A stretch of 5,728 bases of DNA, taken from contig CANCXY010000219.1 in NCBI GenBank assembly GCA_947381875.1, positions 1-5,728 on the forward strand, in the 5' to 3' direction. Shown piece by piece: positions 1-5,728 of this stretch. Numbering within the stretch: the first letter of the stretch is position 1; the number at the start of each line of letters is the position of its first letter. Both the position numbers and the translations under genes were made by a program. This stretch comes from an uncultured Clostridia bacterium (GTDB lineage: Bacteria; Bacillota; Clostridia; Oscillospirales; Ruminococcaceae). Below the pieces are notes generated by a model. That model did not search any database. It saw only the letters and a program-made list of their open reading frames with translations, and was not told where the DNA came from.

Positions 1-71
1 GCAGGTCCGGGCAGCGCCCGGCAGGATTCCAAAGGGCAGCGCCCTTTGGGCAGGTGTGGGCGGCAGCCCGC
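1..71. repeat. Three tandem palindromic repeat units downstream of the operon
   Basis: Three units follow one another, each made of (G)GCAGG, a short spacer and a palindrome. Unit 1 (1-19) has GGGCAGCGCCC at 9-19. Unit 2 (20-48) has the same 11-mer at 34-44. Unit 3 (49-69) has the variant GGGCGGCAGCCC at 58-69. The hairpins are 7-21 (6 bp, loop AGC), 29-49 (9 bp, loop AGC, perfect) and 56-71 (6 bp with one G-T pair, loop GGCA); the last touches the stop codon of the 663-aa gene. No T-tract follows the stems on either strand, so this is not a canonical intrinsic terminator, though it may shield the 3' end of the operon mRNA. The CCAAAGGGC-GCT-GCCCTTTGG form resembles a dispersed intergenic palindrome that I recall from gut Ruminococcaceae/Oscillospiraceae genomes; that link is from memory. 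The contig begins inside the array. Confidence 0.75.
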
Positions 72-2062
72 TACAGGCGCAGGACGCGCAGAAGCAGGTA
101 GAGCATCACAATCAGGAAGCCCACGCCGTAGAGCAGGAGGCCGAAGGAAAGGCTTTGGGCGGCGTCGCGCACGTTCTGCGGCACATGGGCGTCGTCGTCC
201 AGGTCGTGGGAGGTGCGGGCCGTACCCTCCCGCACGACGCGCCGGAGCAGGATGGGCAGTTTCAGCGCGGATACTGCCCAATCTGGCAGGGAGGCCAGTA
301 TGCGGCTGAAAAATGCGGCCAGGCCGGCGGCGAGCTTTGTGATGGGACGGTATAGCGCGTTTTCCAGATCGGCCCATTTTGGCCAGCGGTCAACATATAC
401 GAGCGTACCTTCGGCGTTTTTGCGCATCAGCAGTGTGCGGATGAAACCGAAATAGACCGCGCCGCCAATCGCCAGCGAAATGCCCGCGCCCCGCAGGTTC
501 GCCCATGAGAACCACGCGATGGCCTCCGCAGGGGCTTCACCGTTCATAAAACCCTGTCCCAGGCGCGCGATATTGGACATCAGTGGGCCGGGCAGCAGGC
601 CCAGAATCGGCAGAATTGCCGCAGAGACGCCGAGCGCGGCGGCGCTTTCCCAGTTCATATACGTTTTGTTCAGCGCGTCCATCTTGTCCTGCTCATGCGG
701 ATTCTTTTCCAGGAAAATGGCCGCGAACAGCTTCGTCATATACGCGGCAGTCAGGCCGCCGCTGATAAGAAATATCCACTCTACCGCGTGGTACACGCCC
801 GCCGCCGCGCCGGAGGCTTCCAGCGCCGTGATATACTCCACAATGCTCTCATGCAAAAGCGTTTTGCTGATATATCCGTTCCCAAGCGGCACACCAATAA
901 TGCCGATGTATCCCATCAGGAAAACAAATGCCAGCAGCGGCTTGCCGCGCCCGAAACCGCGCACTTCGTTGAGGTCGAGCGAATGCAGGTTCATATACAC
1001 CACGCCCGCCGCCATGAACAGCGCCAGTTTGATGAGCGAATGATTTACCGTATGCAGTTCTGTCCCCCACACGGCCAGCGCGTTTTCCTCGCCCAACAGC
1101 CCCTGCATGCCCATGCCGATAAGGATAAACCCAATCTGCGACATCGACGAACAGGCCAGTGTACGTTTGAGATCAATGGAGAACACCGCCAGCACCGCGC
1201 CCAGAAACATTGTCACCACGCCCAGCGCCAGCACCGCCGCGCCCCAGAGGGCGTCATGCAGGAAGACATTGCAGCTCACGACCAGGATACCGAACACCCC
1301 GGCCTTTGTCAAAATGCCCGAAAGCAGCGCTGAGGCAGGCGCGGGCGCAACAGGGTACGCCTTCGGAAGCCAGATATGGAGGGGGAACATGCCCGCCTTT
1401 GCGCCAAAGCCGAACAAGATCAGCCCCGCCGCCAGATACAGCGCGCGGCGGTCCGTCACGGCGCGGCACGCGTTTACCAGCGCGCGGATGGAAAGCGTGC
1501 CCGCTAAATGCTCCAGCAGCAGCAGGCCAAGCAGCAGCACCATCCCGCCGAGGATGGCTACCGCAAGGTAGGTCTGCCCTGCGCGCAGAGCGCCCGGCTT
1601 TTCGTCGTGCAGTACCATCACATAGGAGGTGAAGGACATCACCTCAAAAAACAGGAACGTCGTGAAAAGGTCGGCGGAGAGGAAAACGCCCACCGTCGCG
1701 CCGCAGGTGAGCAGCGTAAACAGATAATAGCGGTTTCGGTTGCGGTAATGGCGCAGGTATTCGCGGGAAAATAGAGTCGTCATCATCCACATAAAGCCCG
1801 CAATCGCCGCGTACAGCGCGCGGAAACCGTCTAACTCGAACGAAAGCCCGCGCCCCAGTATGTCCGCTACATACAAGGTCAGCGTGCCGCCTCGGCATAC
1901 ATAAATCAACAGCCCCGCTATCAAAATAAACTCTGAAACCGTTACCGCGTCGGCCACAAGGTCGCGCGCTTTTTTATCGCGCCTGCCGACGAGATACCCG
2001 CCCAGCGCGCCCAGCATGGGCCACAGCACGGCAATCAGCAGCAGGATATTCCCTTGTATCAT
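71..2062 (-). CDS. Antiporter-like proton/cation-conducting membrane subunit, 663 aa (NuoL/HyfB/MrpD superfamily)
   Basis: This is an ion-translocating membrane subunit of a complex I, Mrp or membrane-hydrogenase type complex. About 16 hydrophobic segments are visible, with the family core at residues 110-400. Key residues are Glu140 in TM5 (FFEVMSF), Lys222 in TM7 (FGAKAGMFPLH), Lys253 in TM8 (GILTKAGVFG), His337, His341 and Lys345 in TM10, and Lys400 in TM12 (NGYISK). The TM8 form LLSGILTKAG is MrpD-like rather than the LLHAATMV type of NuoL/NuoM. It is about 170 residues longer than its neighbours. The extra part holds TM segments near 472-492 and 524-545, a polar stretch 546-636 containing YVDRWPKWADLENALYRP, and a last TM at 637-660; in length it resembles HyfB or NuoL. 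The ATG at 2060-2062 is chosen because a near-perfect ribosome binding site lies 8 bases upstream. It is the last gene of the operon, 15 bases after the previous stop, and ends in TAG. The family call is firm; the specific complex is not known. Confidence 0.93.
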   Translation of the reverse strand: MIQGNILLLIAVLWPMLGALGGYLVGRRDKKARDLVADAVTVSEFILIAGLLIYVCRGGTLTLYVADILGRGLSFELDGFRALYAAIAGFMWMMTTLFSREYLRHYRNRNRYYLFTLLTCGATVGVFLSADLFTTFLFFEVMSFTSYVMVLHDEKPGALRAGQTYLAVAILGGMVLLLGLLLLEHLAGTLSIRALVNACRAVTDRRALYLAAGLILFGFGAKAGMFPLHIWLPKAYPVAPAPASALLSGILTKAGVFGILVVSCNVFLHDALWGAAVLALGVVTMFLGAVLAVFSIDLKRTLACSSMSQIGFILIGMGMQGLLGEENALAVWGTELHTVNHSLIKLALFMAAGVVYMNLHSLDLNEVRGFGRGKPLLAFVFLMGYIGIIGVPLGNGYISKTLLHESIVEYITALEASGAAAGVYHAVEWIFLISGGLTAAYMTKLFAAIFLEKNPHEQDKMDALNKTYMNWESAAALGVSAAILPILGLLPGPLMSNIARLGQGFMNGEAPAEAIAWFSWANLRGAGISLAIGGAVYFGFIRTLLMRKNAEGTLVYVDRWPKWADLENALYRPITKLAAGLAAFFSRILASLPDWAVSALKLPILLRRVVREGTARTSHDLDDDAHVPQNVRDAAQSLSFGLLLYGVGFLIVMLYLLLRVLRL

Positions 2063-2070
2063 ACAAGCAG

Positions 2071-2080
2071 CACCTCCTTA
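2071..2080 (-). promoter_or_regulatory. Ribosome binding site TAAGGAGGTG overlapping the upstream stop codon
   Basis: On the minus strand 2080-2071 reads TAAGGAGGTG, complementary to the 3' end of 16S rRNA, with 8 bases before the ATG at 2062. Its first three bases are the TAA stop of the 489-aa gene, so a ribosome terminating there sits on the next initiation site. This suggests translational coupling and fixes the start of the 663-aa gene. Confidence 0.9.
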
Positions 2081-3547
2081 CAGCGTACCCGACGCGATGC
2101 GGGCCAGGGTATCCGTAAGCGGCCCGGAGAACATACCCAGGTACAGCATCGCGGCGCACAGGATATAGAACGGGGCCTGCATGCGCCAGCCGGGGTCGCA
2201 CCGTGCTGTCAGCGCGGATGGCTCCGCTTTTTTGCGCGGGAAAAACGCGCGGACAGCGACAGGGAAAAGATACCCCGCCGTGAGCGCGGCGGAAATCACC
2301 AGCGCACAGCACCCCGCCAGCGCGGGAACGCTCCCTTCGGCCACCGCCGCGCCCAACAGCCGGAACTTGCTTAAAAAGCCAGGCAGCAGCGGCACGCCGC
2401 ACAGCGCCGCCGAGGCGAAGGTGAACACGCCGAACGTGACGGGCATTTTCCGCCCGAAACCGTCCATCCGCTGCACATATTCCTCCCCGGTGCGGCAGAT
2501 GATTGCGCCCGCGCAGAAAAACAGCGTGATTTTGATGACCCCGTGGAACACCATATGGCACAGCGCGGCGCACAGGCCGTCCGCCGACATCAGCGTCACG
2601 CCAAACAGAATATAGGAAAGGTTGCTGATGGTGGAATACGCCAGCCGCCGTTTGATATGCTGTTCCGCCAGCGCAGTCGCCGAGCCGTAGAGGATGGTGA
2701 ACACGGCCAGCGCCATCGCGGCGTCCTGCGCCCACGAGCCGCGCAGGAATTCCGGCCCGAAGCTGTAGAACGTACTGCGGATCACGGCGAACACGCCCGC
2801 CTTTACCACGGCCACCGCATGCAGAAGCGCTGTGACAGGCGTGGGCGCAACGCCCGCCGTCGGCAGCCACCCGTGCAGCGGGAATATCGCCGATTTGACG
2901 CCGAAGCCGAGGAAGGTGAGGAAATACCCTGCCAGCAGCAGGGGCCGGTTCGCGCTTTCCGCCGTCAGGTGCCCGCCATAGGCAAAATCGATTGGGCCGC
3001 CGTACTGGTACAGGAACAGGATACCAATCAGCGAGAGCGTAGCGCCGCCCACCGAATAGGCTGTATATTTCACGCCCGCGCTGGTGGCGCGCTTCTCCAT
3101 GCCGTGCATCACAAGCGGCAGCGTCGCGAATGTCAGCAGCTCATAGAACAGGTACAGCGTGATCAGGTTTGCACTCAACGCAACGCCAATGGTAGCGCTG
3201 TAGGAGAATACATAGAATGTGAAAAAGTTCTGCCGCCCGTGTTCGTGTTCCATATACTCAAACGCATAGAGTGAGGCCAGCGGCCACAGGAAGGCGATCA
3301 GCCCGCAGAATACGCACGAAAGGCCGTCGATACGCAGGGCGATGGGGAAATCCGAGGTAATATACAAAAGCGTCAGCGTCCCCGCCGGGCGCACAAAGAT
3401 CAGCGCCCCAAGCAGCAGGGAAGTGGCCGTCACACAGGCGAGGATAAAGCCGTTGCGTGCCCGCGCGCCAGGAAAGTGCAGGAACAGCAGCGCCAGACCC
3501 GCCAGCAGCGGCAGCAAGAGGGGAGCAGTCAAAAGCATCGTTTGCAT
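2078..3547 (-). CDS. Antiporter-like proton/cation-conducting membrane subunit, 489 aa (MrpA-N/NuoM-like)
   Basis: This is an ion-translocating membrane subunit with about 14 hydrophobic segments and the usual NuoM/MrpD length (about 490). Key residues are Glu136 in TM5 (LFYELLTF), Lys218 in TM7 (FGVKSAIFPLHGWLP), His243 and Lys249 in TM8 (LLHAVAVVKAGVF), His331, His335 and Lys339 in TM10 (HMVFHGVIK), and Lys394 in TM12 (GFLSK). The TM7-TM8 text TPVTALLHAVAVVKAG follows the MrpA/NuoM pattern, unlike the other two complete proteins here. It shares FLRGSWAQ (267-274), a FFP after TM13 and a DPGWRM stretch with the next upstream protein, which suggests tandem duplication. The ATG at 3545-3547 is taken because GAGG lies 6 bases upstream; an ATG three codons later has no better site. 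It starts 13 bases after the upstream stop and ends in TAA. The partner complex is unknown. Confidence 0.93.
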   Translation of the reverse strand: MQTMLLTAPLLLPLLAGLALLFLHFPGARARNGFILACVTATSLLLGALIFVRPAGTLTLLYITSDFPIALRIDGLSCVFCGLIAFLWPLASLYAFEYMEHEHGRQNFFTFYVFSYSATIGVALSANLITLYLFYELLTFATLPLVMHGMEKRATSAGVKYTAYSVGGATLSLIGILFLYQYGGPIDFAYGGHLTAESANRPLLLAGYFLTFLGFGVKSAIFPLHGWLPTAGVAPTPVTALLHAVAVVKAGVFAVIRSTFYSFGPEFLRGSWAQDAAMALAVFTILYGSATALAEQHIKRRLAYSTISNLSYILFGVTLMSADGLCAALCHMVFHGVIKITLFFCAGAIICRTGEEYVQRMDGFGRKMPVTFGVFTFASAALCGVPLLPGFLSKFRLLGAAVAEGSVPALAGCCALVISAALTAGYLFPVAVRAFFPRKKAEPSALTARCDPGWRMQAPFYILCAAMLYLGMFSGPLTDTLARIASGTL

Positions 3548-3553
3548 GGAACG

Positions 3554-3557
3554 CCTC
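3554..3557 (-). promoter_or_regulatory. Weak ribosome binding site (GAGG) for the 489-aa gene
   Basis: The 13-base gap on the minus strand reads AACGAGGCGTTCC before the ATG at 3547. Only GAGG matches the anti-Shine-Dalgarno, with 6 bases of spacing. It is clearly weaker than the sites of the two flanking genes, so this gene may rely on ribosomes arriving from the upstream gene. The coupling is inference. Confidence 0.6.
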
Positions 3558-3560
3558 GTT

Positions 3561-5033
3561 TCAGAATACGCGGGACACGATCGCCCCGACGAGATCCAGA
3601 TAAGGTTTCGGATACAGTGTGAAGAAAGCCGCCGCGGCCAGCAGGAGCAGCGGAACGGTCATGCGCGGCCCAGGTTCTCTTTTGACAAGGGCGGCATAGT
3701 CGTAATCCGCGCCCGGAAAAAAGCCGCGGGCCGTGATGGGCAGGAGATACCCGGCTGTCAGGATGGCGCTGACGATCAGCACCACCGGCCCCGCCCAGGA
3801 CAGCACCGGCAGCCCGCTTGTTAACGCCCCCCGGCACAGCTCCCACTTGCTCAAAAAGCCGCAAAGCGGGGGAATGCCGATAAGGCCCAGCGCGGCGATG
3901 GTAAAGCACCATGTTACCACGGGCATTTCCTTTCCGATGCCGCGCAGTTCGTCCACGCGCGTTTTGCCCGTCTGGAAAATGATCGCCCCCGCCGCCAGGA
4001 ACAGCGCGTCTTTACAGATAGAATGCGCCAGCACATGCAGCAGCGAGCCGGTCAGCGCCGGGGCGTTCATCAGGAACAGGCCGAACAGGATATAGGAGAC
4101 CTGGCTGACCGTGGAATACGCCAGCCGCTTTTTCAGCACTTTTTCCTTCAGCGCCACGCTGGACCCCATGAATACCGTAATCAGCGAAAGCCAGCACCAC
4201 GCCGACTGCGCCCAGGTGCCCCGCAGAAACGCCGGGCCGATCTGGTAATAGATTACACGCAGGATTGCCAGTACGCCCGCTTTGGTAATCACGCCGGACA
4301 GCACCGCCGAGGCCGGGGCGGGCGCGACGGGGTGCGCCGTGGGCAGCCATGCGAACAGCGGGAACAGGCCCGCCTTTGCGCCAAAGCCAACCACCGCCGC
4401 GAACGCCAGCAAAAGGACTACCCCCTCATGCCCCCGCACCGCCGCCATATTCAGTGTGCCGCCGGGTACAAATTCCAGCGAAGCGCCGTAGCGCAGCATC
4501 AGCGGGATGCCCAACAGCCCCAGGGAAGCGCCGCACACCGAATAGAGCAGGTATTTCAGCGCCGCCCGGATGGCCTCCCGCGTGCCCTCGTGCAGCACCA
4601 GCGGCATGCTTGCCAGCGTCATCCATTCAAAACAGAGGTACATCGTCAGATAGTTGCCCGCGAACGCAAGACCTATCAACGCGCTCAATGTGAGCAGGTA
4701 AAAGCAGTAGTACCGCCCGTGGTATTCCTCATGCTTCATATAGTCAAAGGAGAATATGGCGGAGAGTGCCCACATCACGCAGAAAAGCACCGCGAAAATG
4801 CCGGAAAGCGTGTCCACGCGGAAAAAGATCACGGCGTTTTCCGTAAGCCGCAGCAGCGTGAGCGTCCGGCCGCCCGGCAATGTGCAGAGCGTCAGTACGC
4901 CCGTGAGCGCCAGCACCGCCGCGACCCACCACTGCCGCCGCTTTTCCTCGCGCAGGGCGGGCGCGAACGCCGCCGCAAGCCCGCCAATGGCCGGGGCCAG
5001 GACGGGCCAAAGCAAAAGCAAACTGTTTTTCAT
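3561..5033 (-). CDS. Antiporter-like proton/cation-conducting membrane subunit, 490 aa (NuoM/MrpD-like)
   Basis: This is a third ion-translocating membrane subunit with about 14 hydrophobic segments. Numbered from the chosen ATG, the key residues are Glu136 in TM5 (LCFEWMTL), Lys220 in TM7 (FGAKAGLFPLFAWLP), Lys251 in TM8 (SGVITKAGV), His333, His337 and Lys341 in TM10 (HVLAHSICK), and Lys396 in TM12 (GFLSK). Its TM8 is of the MrpD type and its TM7 motif has Phe where FPLH is usual. It shares FLRGTWAQ (269-276), GFFP after TM13 and an EPGPRM stretch with the downstream 489-aa protein. A TTG at 5052-5054 in frame would add seven residues and overlap the upstream gene. The ATG at 5031-5033 is preferred: it has GGAGGGGG just upstream, leaves a 13-base gap, and makes the protein start MKNSLLLLWP, directly with a TM segment. 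The stop is TGA. The family is certain; the complex is not. Confidence 0.92.
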   Translation of the reverse strand: MKNSLLLLWPVLAPAIGGLAAAFAPALREEKRRQWWVAAVLALTGVLTLCTLPGGRTLTLLRLTENAVIFFRVDTLSGIFAVLFCVMWALSAIFSFDYMKHEEYHGRYYCFYLLTLSALIGLAFAGNYLTMYLCFEWMTLASMPLVLHEGTREAIRAALKYLLYSVCGASLGLLGIPLMLRYGASLEFVPGGTLNMAAVRGHEGVVLLLAFAAVVGFGAKAGLFPLFAWLPTAHPVAPAPASAVLSGVITKAGVLAILRVIYYQIGPAFLRGTWAQSAWCWLSLITVFMGSSVALKEKVLKKRLAYSTVSQVSYILFGLFLMNAPALTGSLLHVLAHSICKDALFLAAGAIIFQTGKTRVDELRGIGKEMPVVTWCFTIAALGLIGIPPLCGFLSKWELCRGALTSGLPVLSWAGPVVLIVSAILTAGYLLPITARGFFPGADYDYAALVKREPGPRMTVPLLLLAAAAFFTLYPKPYLDLVGAIVSRVF

Positions 5034-5037
5034 CTTG

Positions 5038-5045
5038 CCCCCTCC
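5038..5045 (-). promoter_or_regulatory. Ribosome binding site GGAGGGGG that decides the start at 5033
   Basis: The minus strand reads TGATGGAGGGGGCAAGATG from 5049 to 5031. TGA is the stop of the upstream gene, GGAGG (5045-5041) lies 7 bases before ATG, and this spacing is normal. An in-frame TTG at 5054 lies upstream of this site and so is an unlikely start. Confidence 0.85.
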
Positions 5046-5046
5046 A

Positions 5047-5682
5047 TCATGCAAACAGCGCCAGCCCGCGCTCGATCACATGGGTGAACCCTTCCCAATG
5101 AATGCCGAAATACACGTTCAGTGCAATCATTGCGCCCATTGCGGTCAGGTACATCCCGCTGTACCGCGCTTTCTCCTGTACAACGCCGGGCGCGCCCTCC
5201 TTGCTGAACAGCTTTTGTACGGCGTGCAGATAGTACAGCGCGTTCAGCACCGTGCTGATGACAATGGCCCCCAGCGCGAACCACGCTTTCCAGCCCGTCC
5301 GTTCGATCGCCGCTAAAGAGAGCTGTGCTTTCACTGCGAAGCCGCCGAACAACGGGACGCCGATCATCGACATCGTGCCCACTAAGAACGCCGCGCCGGA
5401 GGCGGGGTCGCGCCGTCCCGCACCGCGCAGATCCTCTAAACGGCGGCTGCCGCCGGATACGCCCATAAAGCCGCCCGCCGCGCAGAACAGCATCGGCTTG
5501 GTGAACGCGTGCGCCAAAATCTGTAAGCACGCCGCCAGCAGCCCTTCCAATGTGCCGAGCCCAATGCCGACAAATACATACCCGATCTGCGCCACCGAGG
5601 AGTAGGCGAGCATGCGTTTCAGATCTTTTTCCCAGAGCGCCTGCACCGAGCCGAACACCATCGCCGCCGCGCCGAACAGGAA
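5047..5682 (-). CDS. Antiporter-like membrane subunit, C-terminal 211 residues only (NuoN/MrpD-like), cut by adapter
   Basis: This is the C-terminal part of a fourth ion-translocating subunit. The fragment begins inside TM9 (FLFGAAAMVFGS) and runs through the cytoplasmic KDLKRMLAYSSVAQIGY signature (residues 19-35), TM10 with His58 and Lys62 (LAHAFTKPMLF), TM12 with Lys118 (FGGFAVKAQ), TM13 (133-155, ending YYLHAVQKLF) and a last TM near 176-195. The TM12 motif is FAVK rather than the FLSK of the two 490-residue proteins. Aligning the LAYS motif with the neighbour predicts about 280 missing N-terminal residues and a full length near 490. The reading frame stays open into the adapter, giving false N-termini (MLFRS from a GTG in frame, or MTGVQTCALPI in another frame); neither is real. 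It ends in TGA 13 bases before the next start. The NuoN/MrpD assignment is tentative because the half with TM5, TM7 and TM8 is absent. Confidence 0.88.
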   Translation of the reverse strand, partial: FLFGAAAMVFGSVQALWEKDLKRMLAYSSVAQIGYVFVGIGLGTLEGLLAACLQILAHAFTKPMLFCAAGGFMGVSGGSRRLEDLRGAGRRDPASGAAFLVGTMSMIGVPLFGGFAVKAQLSLAAIERTGWKAWFALGAIVISTVLNALYYLHAVQKLFSKEGAPGVVQEKARYSGMYLTAMGAMIALNVYFGIHWEGFTHVIERGLALFA

Positions 5683-5728
5683 AGATCGGAAGAGCACACG
5701 TCTGAACTCCAGTCACGCACGGACATCT
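5683..5728. other. Illumina TruSeq adapter plus index read-through (non-genomic)
   Basis: Positions 5683-5716 match the TruSeq read-1 adapter without mismatch, beginning AGATCGGAAGAGC and ending CCAGTCAC. The next eight bases, GCACGGAC at 5717-5724, are where the i7 sample index sits, and ATCT at 5725-5728 is the start of the following flow-cell sequence. The A at 5683 could be genomic or the ligation A-tail. These bases are a library artifact at the contig end and should be trimmed. On the reverse strand one frame translates to TGVQTCALPI, a familiar sign of adapter in predicted metagenomic proteins. Confidence 0.98.

Noticed and set aside
29..49. The perfect 9-bp hairpin as an intrinsic terminator for the operon.
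   Set aside because: No run of T follows the stem on the minus strand (it continues AATCCTGCC), so it lacks the second half of a terminator. It fits a repeat unit better.
1..71. A CRISPR array or tRNA in the repeated 5' edge.
   Set aside because: The units are short and unequal with 3-8 base spacers, and there is no cloverleaf; they are hairpin repeats only.
1974..2870. A 298-codon minus-strand open frame spanning the junction of the last two genes.
   Set aside because: It is a frame-shifted shadow of two well-supported genes with intact family motifs; its product is Arg/Gly-rich and unlike any membrane subunit.
5034..5054. An in-frame TTG start for the 490-aa protein at 5054.
   Set aside because: It would overlap the upstream gene and lies before the GGAGG site, which points to the ATG at 5033.
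4023..5087. A 354-codon open frame on the plus strand, and others such as 480-1043, 695-1333 and 2543-3274.
   Set aside because: They lie antisense to clear membrane-protein genes and their translations are rich in Arg, Gln, His and Ala with no domain. They cross gene boundaries and arise from GC-rich codon positions.
71..5682. A clean assignment as nuoL-nuoM-nuoM-nuoN of respiratory complex I.
   Set aside because: The family fits, but MrpD-type TM8 signatures in two proteins, the gene order (longest subunit last) and the absence of visible nuo neighbours leave Mrp-like or hydrogenase-like complexes equally possible.
5030..5716. A 228-codon minus-strand frame starting MTGVQTCALPI.
   Set aside because: Its start lies in the sequencing adapter and its remainder is out of frame with the true C-terminal subunit fragment.

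Overview
The window is a GC-rich (about 60% by eye) bacterial contig end. It is almost entirely filled by four consecutive membrane-protein genes on the minus strand, all of the antiporter-like (proton-conducting) family found in respiratory complex I (NuoL/NuoM/NuoN), Mrp Na+/H+ antiporters (MrpA/MrpD) and membrane-bound hydrogenases (HyfB/D/F, Mbh). Strong AGGAGG-type ribosome binding sites, the tight operon and a palindromic repeat of a type I associate with gut Clostridia suggest a high-GC anaerobic Firmicute (Oscillospiraceae/Christensenellaceae-like). This assignment is inference, as there is no marker gene here.

In transcription order (right to left) the genes are: D (5682 to 5047, N-terminus missing, 211 residues left), C (5033 to 3561, 490 aa), B (3547 to 2078, 489 aa) and A (2062 to 71, 663 aa). 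The gaps are 13, 13 and 15 bases, and the B stop codon forms the first three bases of A's ribosome binding site, so this is one operon with probable translational coupling. The three complete proteins keep the full set of charged residues of the ion path (TM5 Glu, TM7 Lys, TM8 Lys, TM10 His/Lys, TM12 Lys), and D keeps those in its surviving half. No quinone, flavin, iron-sulfur, hydrogenase or small Mrp subunit is visible, so the electron-transfer partner must lie off the window. The promoter is also not in the window.

Positions 1 to 71, downstream of A, hold a tandem set of three hairpin-forming repeat units that look like a dispersed palindromic element; the contig starts inside it.

Positions 5683 to 5728 are not genomic. 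They match an Illumina TruSeq read-1 adapter, an 8-base index and the start of the flow-cell sequence. Gene D is broken by this artifact, and any protein predicted through it has a false N-terminus.

The main biological point is the run of at least four antiporter-like subunits in one operon, one more than complex I and two more than Mrp. Two of them (B and C) look like sister copies. This may be an energy-converting complex with extra ion-pumping modules, but its identity cannot be settled from this window.
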